A program made the position numbers and the translations under genes. A stretch of DNA of 64,000 bases from Hydractinia symbiolongicarpus (lineage: Eukaryota > Cnidaria > Hydrozoa > Anthoathecata > Hydractiniidae). Below the pieces are notes generated by a model. That model saw only the letters and a program-made list of their open reading frames with translations, ran no database searches and was not told the origin of the DNA. Location: contig NC_079888.1 of NCBI RefSeq assembly GCF_029227915.1, positions 2,489,001 to 2,553,000 of the forward strand, given 5' to 3'. Below are positions 42,102 through 55,550 of the stretch, piece after piece. The first letter of the stretch is position 1. Each line of letters begins with the position of its first letter.

Positions 42102-44472
42102 GTCTTCATATTCTTGATTCGCTCCAACCGTACTATTGAAATCGAGTTGATTAGATTTGAATAACGACTGAATCACTTCAGGTATGATTATATAAGCTAT
42201 TGTGTTGATAAACACGTTCTTTTCCGTTTATTGTAATTACAGAGTTTAATGACTACCGTTTATATATAGTCGTAATGAAACAAAAAAGAAATTAAACTTG
42301 TTATATCCTTTGATAAATAAATGTTTGAATAAAGAGAGGAACTGATTTGTTAATTAAATGAGCGATTGGGTGAATGAATAAATTAATAAATCGACGGATG
42401 GAAAAATGGATGGATGGATGGATGGATGGATGGATGAGTAAATGAATAAATTAACTGAGCAACGAACAACAAAAATAGTTAAACGATTTTATTCCGAGTA
42501 GTCAGCCCACACCAAAATTATTTGAATCAATTACAGACGTAATTGCACAAATAATTGTAATAGGCAATTAGCATTCTCGATTATATAATGGCTACATCAC
42601 GCACAGTGTAATGTTTGTTGGCTGTCCTGGCTACCATAATTGCGACCTTTTTTTTCTTTCGCCAGGAGTTATTGTGCATAATTTGAATAATTTTTGTTTG
42701 CATGTTTTGTACTCCTATGGAGACGTTTGACAAAAGACTTCTTACTTTCATTTGTTTAATTAACAAAATATATACTTATTCTAGGAATAGTCAATCGTTT
42801 TATTTGAGGACTGCTAATATTTTTTCGAGGACATTTATCTGAATGAGGTCTGAGAAACAACCGTAATCATTTAACTTGATTTTTAAATTTCCCCCGCTTG
42901 ACGAGTTCTTAGGTGTGCATCATCGAGATCTCGATAGGTTGGGATTCATTTCCTGTGTAAACAAGTGTTCTCGCTAGGCGGTTTAAATTGATTCAGTATA
43001 ACTTTTATAATTTATACAACTTAAATACGTGATTCTTCTCACGCAGGTGAAAGTTTTCTCTCCATTTTCCCTGCTAACCGAGGAATGTACATACTCCAAT
43101 GTCAACTTTAATTTTGCGATGTCATCCAAAATGCTTTGTTACTTTCCCATATTTCTTTCCTATGGTTTTTCCTAATATTTTTGTTCCACCTAACTTTTAA
43201 TCTTCATTAGAAGAGTGGTTCCGACATTTATTAGATGCGTGGTTGTGATATGTCTTACAAAACAAAGCGTCATTTCCCTTACTTTTTCAAGAATTGTAAT
43301 GAAAAAAAAGAATGTTTGCCAAGTGTATTCCTATCTCTGTCTTCTTAACTCATCATTAGAAAGTACAAAGAAACAAAAGGCTATCAAAACTAATATCTAA
43401 TTTCGTTTGTTTGTCTCTATATAACTCTTAATGTGAAAGTTTTGTTTCCACATCACGTGCGCCAACCTAATTTCAGACAGGTAGATATATCCGTGTCAAA
43501 ACAAGCATATTACTGCGTGGTGTGGTTTAATTGGACCTTGCAAGTATACAATTGACAAAACATATTTACTGATAAAGCCAATTGCCATTAAATTCACGTG
43601 TAATACTAAACATAGCTCTGAAGATTCAGCTTACTTTAAAGAAACAAAAAGGAATAATTACATTGACTAGGGGAAAAGCATTCTAGCTAGGCTATGGCAA
43701 TTTTTTATCAGTTCATGCTCGATGTACGTTCAATTACGATGCCAAATTTATACGCAAATAAACCGTATTAATATATTCATTATAGATTTAGGAATACATT
43801 GAAATACAAATTACAGAATAAATAGAATTTCAACAAATATTAGGAACCCCAAGATCAAAGCCACTGAACTTTTTCAAAATATTCTTGGCGTTTCTGTCGT
43901 ACAAAAATTCTTGCCACCATGTCTATCGAGCAACAGGCTAGCTTTAAAAAAAATAAATAATAAGATGACACTTAAAAAATGCAATAATAACCCAATCTCG
44001 TCCGCAGCAAAGACGGTTGATGATATTTATAAAAAACCAGGAAATTCGTCCTTAGCACGAGTTAATTTCTTGTTTTTACCCTGGAGTTCTTACTTTTTCT
44101 TAATGTTTGAGCATTTTATATCTTTTTTACTGTAGTATACATTACAATTTTTTTGTTAGCTACAATGTAAGATTCTGATTTTTGTATTATTGAGAAACAA
44201 AGTGCTTTTTAAACTTGTCGTTGTTCTTCGTTTGTTCTTATTTTGTATTTGTTTTGTTACCAATCCCTACCCTCGTTGTTCTTATAAAAAAGTTTAATAA
44301 CCGATAATCCAGTAGGGGTTAAAGGCTTTTCCAATTACCTTAGTTCTACAGGGAATTATAACATTCTATTTAAGGTTTTTGAGAGCCAAATAAAAGTTTT
44401 TAACACATTTTCCGGTTTTTACCGGTTTTAAAACTTGTCTGGTCGAAAGACGTCTGTACGTGAGCATCATCT
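42102..44472. other. intergenic upstream of the class B GPCR
   Basis: Non-coding, AT-rich. Includes a GGAT microsatellite (about 42407-42436). Presumably holds the GPCR promoter, though no clear element is seen. Confidence 0.5.
42407..42436. repeat. GGAT microsatellite
   Basis: About seven units of TGGA/GGAT upstream of the class B GPCR gene. Confidence 0.9.
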
Positions 44473-44476
44473 TTAA

Positions 44477-45213
44477 CCCTATTCAGTCCGGGGTTTTTCA
44501 AACATATTATGACCCGGGGGGGGATCCGCCCCCTCTATAACTTTTCATAGGCTTGTCCAAATTGAATCAAACTTGGCACACTTATAGTACGTCACAAAAC
44601 GAAAAAAAAAAACAGCAATAAATTTTTGCTTGCATTAGCACATTTTCTGTGACGTCATTAAAAGCTTAAAATTTATTCAAATTGCCACTATCTGCTTAAA
44701 ATTCAATTACTTTAGTTCTAAAGCGAATTTTTACATTCTGTTTGAAGTTCCTAAAAGCTAAATAAAAGTTATTTAACATATTTTCCGGTTTTTACATAGA
44801 TCGTATGAAAAATTGCCCAAATACTGCCCGACAAACCATATTTTCCGATTTTCAGGTAAAAACCAAAAAAATCGGGAAATCGGATGAACCACGTGACCAA
44901 AACATGCAAAATGCTTCTTCTTAATGAAATAAAGTTGTGTTTTAAGTTTCAAGTTCTAAACATAATCTTAACAAGAGTTATTATATTTTTCCTATTATAA
45001 GGGTTTCATAGAGATTTTTATGGGTAGTTTCGAGTAATAGCCAATATCAAACCCTCTGAAAGGTATAAGACCTAAAAAAATTTAATGCAGGTGTCTAATA
45101 GATAAAAATTATAACTCAGTAGGTATTGTAGCCATGCAACATAGCATTAAAGAAGTAATAAAAAAAGCCTTCAGGGGGTCAGAATCCGCCCCCCCCCCCC
45201 AGACCGAATAGGG
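44477..45213. mobile_element. piggyBac-like MITE with TTAA target duplication
   Basis: 737 bp. Ends are CCCTATTCAGTCCGGGG and, inverted, CCCTATTCGGTCTGGGG, flanked on both sides by TTAA (44473-44476 and 45214-45217), the target of piggyBac transposases. No transposase; the inside is non-coding with an AATTGCC/TTTTTACCGG type of repeat (ACATTTTCCGGTTTTTACC twice). Confidence 0.85.
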
Positions 45214-45415
45214 TTAAACAGTTGAGTTAAAAACTAAATTATAGTTTTGAATTTACTTGGATTACTTTTTGTAACAGCTGTCGCAGGGCGCAAAATTGGA
45301 TATTCTGTTCTTTACGAACACAAATCTCCATCTCTGTCGGCTCGAAATTCGATGGTCTCCTGGTGATATTCATTAGTATAATATTGTCAAAGTTTTGAGG
45401 CGCGCATGAATGAGC

Positions 45416-45570
45416 GAGTCTTAAAAACAACACAAATATATCATCACGTTTTTTAGCCATATACAAATCTTAAAAAACAGCATAAATATATTATCATGTT
45501 TTTTAATTATATTAAAATCTTAAAAAACAGCATAAATATATTATCACGTTTTTTAGCCTCATTAATTATA
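45416..45570. repeat. three tandem units of about 65 bp
   Basis: Three imperfect copies of CTTAAAAAACAGCATAAATA followed by TATTATCACGTTTTTTAGCC. Confidence 0.85.
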
Positions 45571-47833
45571 TAATTTTGACTATAAAACGTAAATTGTGAG
45601 CTGTTTTACCTTTTTGTTTTCTGAAAGCTTTATATTTTTGTAATACTTGCTTTCTCTTTGTTTTCAATGTTATGATAAATATATTGTTCTTATTATTTGC
45701 TCTGCCTGGCGTTTAACGTTTGGTAACACAGTTACTTGTGCCTTACCCCGGGGTTTCGACGCTGGGTCATCCGCCTAGTCTCTATAATAGTGACCGTGTT
45801 CTGTTCAAAATGCTTTTTTCTGAAAATTACAACGAGCCCCGACTTTTTACGGACCTGCGTTTTTCGGTTGGACGCAGCATAATTTTGGAAGTGATGATGT
45901 CAGGTTTGCAGATCTGTTTGGTTTTGCTGTCTTCTTAAGCTTTTAAATTTTGTAGTATTTGTTTTCACATGTTAAGGCACATATATTTTTACGGTTTTTT
46001 TTACTCACGTACGAATCATAAATCAACAATTTTAGGATTTTGTCAAGGAACGTAGATTTTAAAACAGCTTGGCTAGCTAGCTATAGCTATCTATAACTAG
46101 CTTTACTTATTTCTGCTCTTTTAAAGTTTTTATTCAGTTTGGTATACTATTATCCATTTTTATTTGTTTTATTTATCTAGCTAGCTTTTTAGCTACTTCC
46201 AATAAAAAGGGAAAGTAGTCAAATACAGTTTGCCCACCAACAAAATTCCTAATAATAATTATGCCAAATACAGTCATGTGGCTACAGCTTTTATTACTGT
46301 TATGAAAATTTATTTTGAAAAATAAAATTGCTCAGTAATTTTCTTAACTGGACCGGGTAACGCCAGGCTGTTTCCCGACTTCTTTTAAAACAGATGTTGC
46401 GATAAAGTTGTTATGAAAAATAGTGTTATGCATATACTCATGTGCGACACGGTTTACCTGTAATAAACGTTCAACCTGCTGTTAACAGCGGGATGTTTTG
46501 TGTGTTTTTTATTTAAATTGAAGTTGTGGTAAGTATTTTAGGAAAAGCCTATTACGCCTATTAATCATGAGTGACTCGGTTTACCTGTACTAAGCGCCCA
46601 GCCCAATGTCACGATTAATTTGTTAACGTTTACTGAAAGTTATTCCGAAAAATAAAATAATGTTGCCCATTTGTTTTTGCTATGACGGAGTAGCAACGGC
46701 TTGTAAACTCTGTTTTTATTTCAGCTTTTCTTGCGTAAAAGTCTTTTTTTTGAAGAATATGTTACAGTCGCAACACTACAATGGTGTATGCGCTTCACTT
46801 GATTTACGACATACTTCATACCTGTACTAAAGCACTCTTCCTGACCGTGTCGCACAGTTTACGGCTACTACTAATTGTCCACAGACTGCTTAACGTTTCG
46901 ACGCCGGATCTCCCGGTTAGTTTTTATAATAACTGTAATCTTTCTATAAATGATTGCGCCGCAGCATTGTTTTGGACATACGGTCATGTTTGCATAGTCT
47001 CCCCCGTACTCTAAAAACTCTATGTTGTTGCCTGAAAGTGTACATCTGTTAGCATCAGCTAAGCATATTCCAACATTGACTTTGGGGGAAGTGGAACTCA
47101 AAATAGAACTCTTAATATATTTTTTCCAAGGTTATATCTCTGGTATGTTAATTTGTATACGTATCACAAAGTAAATGTGAGTTTTATTCCGTACATTTAG
47201 CAAATTACATTCGTACATATTCTTTAGTCTGAACATATCAAAATTTCATTGTCCGTCTTACAGTACATATTGTTTTTGGTTTAGTCGGGTGAATTGTGAC
47301 TCTCTACCTTGAACTCGTTCGGGAAATTTACTCGAGATAGGAAAAGCTCAAGATGAAAGGAAATTAGCTTAAAAATTACAGACATGTAGCAAAGCGTGTG
47401 TCAAAGAGGAAGCTTACGATAGAGGGTAGCCAAGACAACCGGTGAAAAAGGAAAACGTTTTGGCTTTGAGTTAAATGAAACAAAAAATTCATGCGCTTGA
47501 GAGAAACCCTTTAAAATGTTCAAACGAATTTCTTTAAAGAATTATTTCATTGATTTAAAAACAATGCGTTGGATCATCTACGAAGCCTTCTCCGGGCGAT
47601 TTCTAAAACCATTTCGTATCCTTAGTAGTAATTGCTTTAACGCTTCCTCGGCGCTGGAAATTATGATTTTTAATAGCTGTACACCAAACAATTTTTGATT
47701 AGTCGGACATGATTTCAATGGATATAAATTTAGAATGTCTGTCAGCGTTGTCTCAATCTTTACAAAAAACCCAGGTTATAATTGCATTATTATTAGCAGC
47801 ATCCTCACAGTTAACTGGTACGTGTTGTGGTGA
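45571..47833. other. non-coding, dispersed repeat blocks
   Basis: No supported gene. A block at 45888-45990 resembles 49245-49345 inverted/direct (GGAAGTGATGATGTCAGGTTTG versus GGAAGTGACGGTGTGAGGTTTG). A block at 46790-46910 (ACTTGATTTACGACATACTT, then CATACCTGTACTAAAGC) resembles 57575-57690 and 57890-57960. Confidence 0.5.
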
Positions 47834-48760
47834 TTAAACATCCTCTGTACCGGTGCGTGGTTCAATTTCTGGTCCCACCTGGGACTTGTAAATAATTCGC
47901 CTTAGATACCTTTTTACCTGATCTCTGGAGAAAAACATATAAATAAATGGATTGAGTACAGAATTGAAAAATGCCAAGATGAAAAGACAGTTTTCAATGT
48001 CCTTGCTATATGGTTCGTTTTCTAGTGATCCACTTGCTTTTACTATACTCAATGTCGATAAGGGCGTCCAGCATAGAATGAAAGCACATACTGTTGCAGC
48101 TGCGGTGTAGGTAGCTCTGCGCTCGATATACCTGCCGTCATTCTTATTTTCAGTAGTTTCTGCAGAGCGAAATGTTTGTTTTTGAGCTTTGATTTTTTTT
48201 AATATAATCCAGTAGCAATAGCAGGAACCTATGGATACGATATAAGTGACACTTGGAAATATCAACTGCTCTGATCGTTCGTAGTCAGCAGATAGCAATG
48301 TAAACTTCATGCTGCAGTAGTACAGAGCAACGATGGTGAATGAAACAAGCCATATCACGTAGCAAATCTTCAGAACTAGACTGGTAGTTAATTTTCGATA
48401 TTGGATAGGTTTTGTAGCAGCTAGCATACGTGCGTATGTAAACACCATGAGATTTAACACGGACAGGAATAATGACAATCGAAGCATAAAGTTTTTAGTC
48501 ACGTGAATGCTTTCCCTTAGTGCAACGTTTCCTTGATAAACATTCTTTAAAAGAAAAACCAAAATTTTCACAGTGATAATCATGAAGCCCACCATCAAGT
48601 CGGAAACGCAGATGCTTACGATAAACACCGTGGATGAATTCAATTTCTTTTGAAATCTTGTTTTGAATATTATTATTATTTCTACCATGTTGAAAAAAAT
48701 GATAAGTGCGGCTGTGATTGGACTCACATAATCGAACATTAATTCACTTATTTTCACCAT
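47834..48760 (-). CDS. rhodopsin-like (class A) GPCR, single exon
   Basis: Start chosen at ATG 48760 (MVKISELMFDYVSP). Further upstream codons in frame read through a TA/CA microsatellite and are unlikely to be coding. 308 residues with class A landmarks: N24 in TM1, D54 in TM2 (SDLMVGF), YAR at 109-111 in place of DRY, CWTP at 230-233 in TM6, NPFIY at 270-274 in TM7 and a short basic tail. The conserved Cys at the top of TM3 is not evident. The short N-terminus suits amine, lipid or adenosine-type receptors, but the ligand cannot be predicted. Intact and intronless. Confidence 0.88.
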   Translation of the reverse strand: MVKISELMFDYVSPITAALIIFFNMVEIIIIFKTRFQKKLNSSTVFIVSICVSDLMVGFMIITVKILVFLLKNVYQGNVALRESIHVTKNFMLRLSLFLSVLNLMVFTYARMLAATKPIQYRKLTTSLVLKICYVIWLVSFTIVALYYCSMKFTLLSADYERSEQLIFPSVTYIVSIGSCYCYWIILKKIKAQKQTFRSAETTENKNDGRYIERRATYTAAATVCAFILCWTPLSTLSIVKASGSLENEPYSKDIENCLFILAFFNSVLNPFIYMFFSRDQVKRYLRRIIYKSQVGPEIEPRTGTEDV

Positions 48761-48814
48761 GTTGGCCGTGTTGTGAAGGTGTAATATGATCAATAGACAT
48801 TTTTTTTTAATTAC

Positions 48815-48850
48815 ATATATATATATATATACATATACACACACACACGT
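48815..48850. repeat. TA/CA dinucleotide microsatellite in the GPCR 5' region
   Basis: About nine TA units followed by CA units, just upstream of the class A GPCR start. Confidence 0.9.
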
Positions 48851-50113
48851 TAAACAATCGTTAAAATGCGCGAAGCCAATATGGGAGAACATCTGTTTAA
48901 TAATAACCGTATTCCGTCTGTCTGTTTGTGCGCAACATGGCTACCAATCTTTTCGCGATTTTTAGAAACCAGGGGGCTGTTTATATAAACACTAATAACA
49001 TTATTATTCTAAATAAATTTAATAAATTAATCTATTTTTTTTTAAAATAATTCAATTACTTTAATTTATTATCTTAATTGAAAAAATAAATTAAGAGATT
49101 AAAATGATATATTATTTTGATGTGCCATTTTGAATATAAACCCCGTGATCTTAATCGCCGATTCTGCTCACGAGCCATGAAAAGCAAATGCGACTCACTT
49201 TAACCGACTTTGTTTTGACCGCTCATGCTCATGCTACGAAGGCCATTTTGGTTTGGAAGTGACGGTGTGAGGTTTGTAGGTCTCCTTTTGACCTCTTTAT
49301 TTTCTATATCCTCAGTATGTATAGGAATATTTACTTTCTGAGTGTTTTCACACGCTAAGATGAATATTTTATAACGTTCTCTAGCCATGTTTAAGGTTAC
49401 TGTAAAGGAAACAATTTTTTTTCACGTTTTTTGCAAAAATTCATGACATACAGAAAAAAAATTCTCTTTTGAATGACATATGTTATATTCCATGATTTAG
49501 AACATCCTTTTTTCCTTTTCAGAGGTGTTATATCCTTAACACCTTCGAGAAAATATGTGTAAAATTTTTCATGATATGGAACTCCTGTATAAAAATATGC
49601 ATAATAATATTTTTTAGATAGTTTACTTTCACCATCGATATACATACATAAGTGTTGTCGTACAAAATACCATAGAAAAAAAATTAAAGTTTTGGAGATA
49701 TGAGTTCACGAAAACTTTGAAGCCAGCTAATGTAGATAATTGTCCTAACACTAAAAAATAACGTAATCATCTTTTTTTAAAATAACAAACAAAATTATCT
49801 AACAAGTCCACATGTAAAATTCTGTGTATTTATACAGTTGTGTGCCATGCTATCGGAAATTTAAATATTAAATTGGAATCATGTCGAAATATGGTAACAA
49901 AATTAATCCTTTCCGTTCTTCGAGAAAGCGTAAAAGTAATTTAATTAATAATATAACTTTGCTTGCTAAAAAAATCATCTGATATGAGTAAAGGGCCGTG
50001 GTTTGATGATGTTGGTGAAAATACACCTTCGATAAATAAATCAGCAAGTCGGAATAAAATCCGGGAACCTTTTTAATTTGATTTATGCTGAATGTAGTGT
50101 ACCGACTTTCCTA
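48851..50113. other. intergenic, no gene seen
   Basis: AT-rich non-coding region between the GPCR and the 2.2-kb TIR element. Confidence 0.45.
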
Positions 50114-52305
50114 CAGCGCAGTCTGGGCACGAATAGAGCGCTTGTAGGGACAAATTTTTAGCTTGTTTTTGTTTGACTTGATAGCCCAGCCAAGTTTCTT
50201 GGTCACTTTCTCACAAAGAATTATTTGTGTCATACGGAGAAAGGTAGGTCGTGAAATGTGTAACCTTTTGTTGTTTCTTTTTTAATTCTTAACATTTAAC
50301 TTTTAAATAACGTGTTGAAATGGTGCTGCTAGTCCTCTCTTTGGTATATTATCTTTATTAAAACAAGAACAACTTACAGTTATTAACTTTTACAAAGCTT
50401 AAAGTTGGATGATGGTAAAAGGGTATTTTTTAGCTCTGTGCCTGCAGAGGCAATGAGCATGGACTGAAGTATCTATAAGAAAATACATGACGCACTGCTA
50501 GATATTACACATTTTTTCCTTATAATCAACCTTCATGGTATGAACTAGGTATAGCTAGCTAGATGGCTGAAAACAACCATATGTACAATGTAATGTATGT
50601 TTGGCTATGGCTGCAACAAGGACAACCAAAACGAATTAGAGCTAGCTAGCTTATTGTTGCAAAATTAGAAGACATGGATAATCAAATATCAAGCTAAATA
50701 GAATCAAGATATGAATAATTATCAAAGAATATTTTTAAACTTGGACGAAAGGTTATTAAAAATGCCACAACTGCATATGTAGCTTATATATACTGTCCTT
50801 ATTACGTGATTATCTAAAAGCGAATATTTAACCCCACCAACTGCATAACTTTATGGTTTAGCATCTCTAAAAATAACTTTAAAAAAATTGTGATTGAATG
50901 GGAAGTCATCGGATGAAAAGCGAATTAGTAAAAACATTCAAACATCCGTTTAACTACTATAATTTTGTTGTTTTGATGCAGAAAAAGTCGTGGACGCCGA
51001 AAAGACGTGAAAGACATATTTTCAGACAATGTATAAGGAATATAGATACATTGATAAATGCTAATGCCAATTTTGATAACAGATTCATTGTTAATCCCCT
51101 TGGGTTTAGAATTGATTTTTTTTTTAATTCAACTTTTTCTGGCTAACTTTTTTTTTTGAGGAAAAGATTTTGAGGATGAAGGTAATATTCAAAAGATAGA
51201 TTTTTGCAGAAAGAAGTTTTCGTGAGTTTTTTAGTTTTTTTTTCTTTAGTTTACAAGTTCACAACAAATTTTAAGAGTCAGTCATGTGTTTGCATGCATT
51301 TACAACTTTTTCGCTGAAATAAATTCTTGTCAATAAGTATAAAGAGAACATTTTCTTACTTACATGTAATTTTGCTATGATATATTTCCAACCTTGTCAG
51401 AAAAATTTGACCCACCATTCCCCTTTTAACACTAGATTCCTAACCAATTATATATGTGCAATATTAAATTTTAGCTAATCTGGCAATTTTTTGCAAGAAT
51501 TAATTTGTTTATATCAAGTGTTTATTATTAACTAAAAGATTACATATGTCAAATGTTGATAAAGATTTTTGAAAAAACAGTTTGCTGAGGCTGAAGATTT
51601 AGTAATTTTAGTGAAAGAAAAATCAGTATTGTTAAATAACGAAAACTTTATTGTGGATAAAAAATGAAAAACTTTGTGGTAAAAATTTGTGGATGCTGGA
51701 TTTTAATTTTTTTTGTAAATTTAAGGTTAACGTAGATGTAACTAACAGCTAACATAATGATAATATTAGAAAAGTATTCACAGTGATGTTTTCCTTGCCC
51801 CTGCGCACTGGCCAGGCTAACTAAAGCTAAATGGCTTAAACTACACCTTTCACCACACCTTTCGTCAGCTATTTACCTAGCTAGTTAGCTAACTGCACTT
51901 GCTTTGTTTTGAAATAGAGTGGTAGTAACTATTGGGGACAATACTTTTTAAACAATGAATATTAGCAATGTGGTGCCAACAATAACATTTTTTTCTGATA
52001 ACAAGTCGGACACTTGACTTTTAGCTAGGCTAACCTTAAGACGGAATCAGCAGTCTTTAGTCATTTAATGACCTTGAATTTTGTGTCTTTTGGATAGAAT
52101 ACAGTCCATAAACCATTAAAGAATACCCTTCTTTAATTTTAGTGTTATAATAGTAAAGCAGGGAGGTATAAAAGTTCTTTTATACTTCCATGGGTAAGCT
52201 TCAAGCTAAATTTTCTGTTAATGTTGATGTTGTTTTCTTCTTGTTGCGCTGCCATTATGAAAAACTTGTCCCTAAAAGCGCTTTACTCGTGCCTAGACTG
52301 CACTG
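50114..52305. mobile_element. 2.2-kb TA-flanked TIR element, non-autonomous
   Basis: Left end CAGCGCAGTCTGGGCACGAA (50114 onward) and right end, inverted, CAGTGCAGTCTAGGCACGAG (from 52305) are flanked by TA on both sides (50112-50113, 52306-52307). The TIRs extend about 50 bp with GCGCTT-TAGGGACAA shared. The inside has no transposase; one short open frame (50898-51146, MGSHRMKSELVKTF) is basic and of unknown value. Confidence 0.8.
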
Positions 52306-52309
52306 TATG

Positions 52310-52940
52310 AAAGTTGGTAGTGGTGCAAAAACGAGAAGTCTGTGACCATGCGTTCGAAAAAGAAGCAACTTTAAAACGCACAGTGAAAAAAAAAATGGTG
52401 TGTGTTTATTTAATTATATTTTTTTTTGGAATATCAATATCTCACAAAAGTAAGACCATCAATAAAGTCTTTCATCAGGCATTGAGACTACTCATCAAGT
52501 GAGTTTTTGTCGTCGTTTTTATTTCTGGGACTAGTGAATAATGTATCGCTTACAGCCTAGTGCAGACCATCGTATATAGTTGATAAGGACATTCTTTAGG
52601 GATATATCTTTATTTATTATCTTTCGGGCTTTTTTATTATTTATTTCACATCTTCCATGAAATGCACCCACGCTATCATGAACGCATACTAGTTACCAAA
52701 CCTCGACCACATGGTTGTTTTCCCGCAGGAAATTTTAACGTGGATGGATTGTGACAAAAAATTGGTAAAGTTCTATTTCTAATATATCCAGCTTTTTTTC
52801 AATTACAATACGTAAAAGTTGACATTTCTAAAAGTCAACTTTCACACATCCAAAATAATTTTTATGAGGACAAAAAAAGTTTTGACAAAACAATTTATTT
52901 TATATAAAAAAGTACCAAGACGGCCTCATCGCTATCTATT
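52310..52940. other. non-coding spacer
   Basis: No supported gene; AT-rich. Confidence 0.4.
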
Positions 52941-52954
52941 TAAAGGACTCAATT

Positions 52955-53590
52955 TCCATTGATGCTAGCCTGGGGATGTACAGTTCATAAAGTTCAAGGC
53001 CAAAGTTTAGATGAAGGTGTTGTTAGTTTTGAATTGCAGGACCAAAGATGCTTTTATCAAAGCCAGGTGTATGTTGCAATCAGTGGAATTATTTGTTTTC
53101 GATTGGTGAATATTCTTCTAGTGTATTTAAAGTTAATAGAGATGCTTCCATAGAATATGACCGGTTAAGACAAAGCAGTCCCTTTAAACCGTGTAACAAC
53201 TTCAGTCTCCACGGTAAAAGTCGTACCGTTTTTTTGCTTAAACCCGTTTTTTAAGAAAACATGCTGTTGATATTGCTAACGAGGCTGGTCTTATGGCTAG
53301 TGATATTATAGCTTGACCGAAACACAACTTTGTATCTATGACAATGTTGCAGAGATATTGAACATATCTTGGATGATCTTGATATTTATTTCAACACAAA
53401 CTTTCAAAAAATTCTAAGTCTTGCCACTTATATGCGGCATGACATTGTATTAGGTAAACATAAGAAGTTTCCAGGTATTTCTCTGCTTTATATCACAAAA
53501 CCAAGTTTTTGTTATCATACAATTCTTTTGTTATACCGTAGTTCTAATTCTTCACTTACTCTGTTTTACGAAATTCGCACTTACATGTTG
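52955..53590 (+). pseudogene. Helitron PIF1-type helicase C-terminal remnant
   Basis: Reads LMLAWGCTVHKVQGQSLDEG, VVSFELQDQRCFYQSQVYVA, ISG, the end of a PIF1-type superfamily 1 helicase (the LAWGxTxHKxQG and QxYVAxSR motifs). After a frame change comes IGEYSSSVFKVNRDASIEYD. Farther on, HILDDLDIYFNTNFQKI and ILLLYRSSNSSLTLFYE look like the typical C-terminal text of such elements. The ATPase part upstream is absent and several stops intervene; this is a dead fragment. Confidence 0.75.
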
Positions 53591-53599
53591 ATATTATTT

Positions 53600-54044
<445 letters not shown>

Positions 54045-54341
54045 TGTTGATCTATTGTTTCCAGGAGGGGCCATGGCTTAGATGGATAGTCCTAGAGATT
54101 TTAATGCTCGCTTTGAGCTACGCAGGCCGAATTAGGACCCGCGCTCTACTAGACAATTCCCGACAACATCCAACGTCCTACACATGGAGCCATCTCCCCA
54201 ATTTCCTTCATATGGCTTGGGTTAACCCAGGGCTATGGTAACATTCACTCGCCCATGTTGAATTGCCGTCAAGAGGAATCGAACCCCGGTCTCCTGCACA
54301 GAGTACGAGAGCTAAAACCACTAATCTACGGCGCCACTGGG
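54045..54341 (-). mobile_element. tRNA-derived SINE
   Basis: On the minus strand the head has an A box (TAGATTAGTGGTTTTAGCTC) and a B box GGGGTTCGATTCC with tRNA-like spacing, followed by a body without coding content. Its 3' end runs into the ATCT microsatellite, as many SINEs end in simple repeats. Confidence 0.8.
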
Positions 54342-54344
54342 TGA

Positions 54345-54930
54345 TTTTAAAATAGATAATTTTGCGATTTGAACAGCCCACTTCATAACATATGTCGAGT
54401 TATGAACTTATAGTCAAATAAGTACATGTGTATTACTGGTTCACTTATGTGTATATAAATAAGTCACTTTTGCAAAATATGGTCATTTCAACTTTCACGG
54501 TTTCTAATATTAGTTTTTAGATCGTGATGCTCTAAAGTTCCAAATCATTTATAATAAATTCCTTAAAAAACCTTTTCTGAAAACTTTCTTTTTTTATTAT
54601 ATCATGAGTACTTAAAATTATTTGTTTTTTAGATATTAAATTTATAATATGTCTGATTCTTAATCTCCAAGTTCGTGGTCAACTCCAACAAAAACCTGGT
54701 CATCTCCACCCAAATCCTAATTATCGCCATCTCCGTCTTGGTCGCCATAAAAACGAAAAGTAATTGATAGGTTGACCTTTTCTTAAAATGGAATTTTTTG
54801 AAACTTCTTTTTCTTCCATGTTTGAAAATTTCTTTAATTGTATTAATTGCTTAAGAATTTCTTGCTGCTGGTGTAATGGAGATAGAAGAATATGTCAGGA
54901 AAGTATATTTTAACTATATTTTATTTATTT
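54345..54930. other. non-coding spacer
   Basis: No supported gene. Confidence 0.4.
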
Positions 54931-55450
54931 TATTAAGGCATTATACATTTTCAGGCCATAGCCATGCTAAAAACATATTGAGAATAATGGGGATAGTATT
55001 TGTTAAGAAAGTTAAGAATATTGAGGCTGAAATGAAAAAACAAACTATTCTTATAAAATACAACGTGTATATCCTAGAGAAAAATTTATATTGTAAAAAG
55101 TCATTTTTCTGTTGTTACTGTTTTCAACGCTACGAAGTGGGTGATTCACTGTTGATGTCGTTGTAAAAAACCCTAACGTAAACAAACTTAACAACTGTAA
55201 GAAGACTTAAATCAATGTTTACATCTGTTAAGTTACGATCGTTTGAAATATGCTCGATTCTTAAATTCGAAAACACTGCATTGTTATCATGCACAGCACG
55301 TTTAAATATAATTGATTTTCCTAATTATAAGGCAAACTGTTCTTTTAATATTTTGGATTAAAATGTTACAGTAGATATACAATATACTGATTAGAAAAAG
55401 TTAATGTTGTTGTCAGAAATTTTTTCATAAAGAAGAAAAACGTACGATTA
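54930..55450. repeat. local duplication, copy 1
   Basis: Shares long stretches with 56315-57250: TTATTAAGGCATTATACATT, ACATATTGAGAATAATGGGG, GTGTATATCCTAGAGAAAAA and GTTACGATCGTTTGAAATAT. Also GTTGTTGTCAGAAAT at 55405 matches 56325. An open frame (54876-55166) crosses it but is not kept in the second copy, so it is probably non-coding. Confidence 0.75.
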
Positions 55451-55550
55451 TGTAACATCACAAGGAGAACTGGTTGGAATTTGATTGCATTTTTATTTTA
55501 TTTTTATTTTGTTGTTGCCACTGCTTAAAAGGTTCGTTTCAGTAGGTATA

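Noticed and set aside
43911-44135. 74-codon open frame on the plus strand
   Set aside because: No recognisable features, AT-rich low complexity; probably chance.
45239-45466. 75-codon minus-strand frame
   Set aside because: Overlaps a tandem repeat and a dispersed repeat block; not conserved in the related block near 49200-49390.
54250-54341. Possible tRNA gene on the minus strand
   Set aside because: Good A and B boxes, but no proper acceptor stem pairing and a long SINE body follows.
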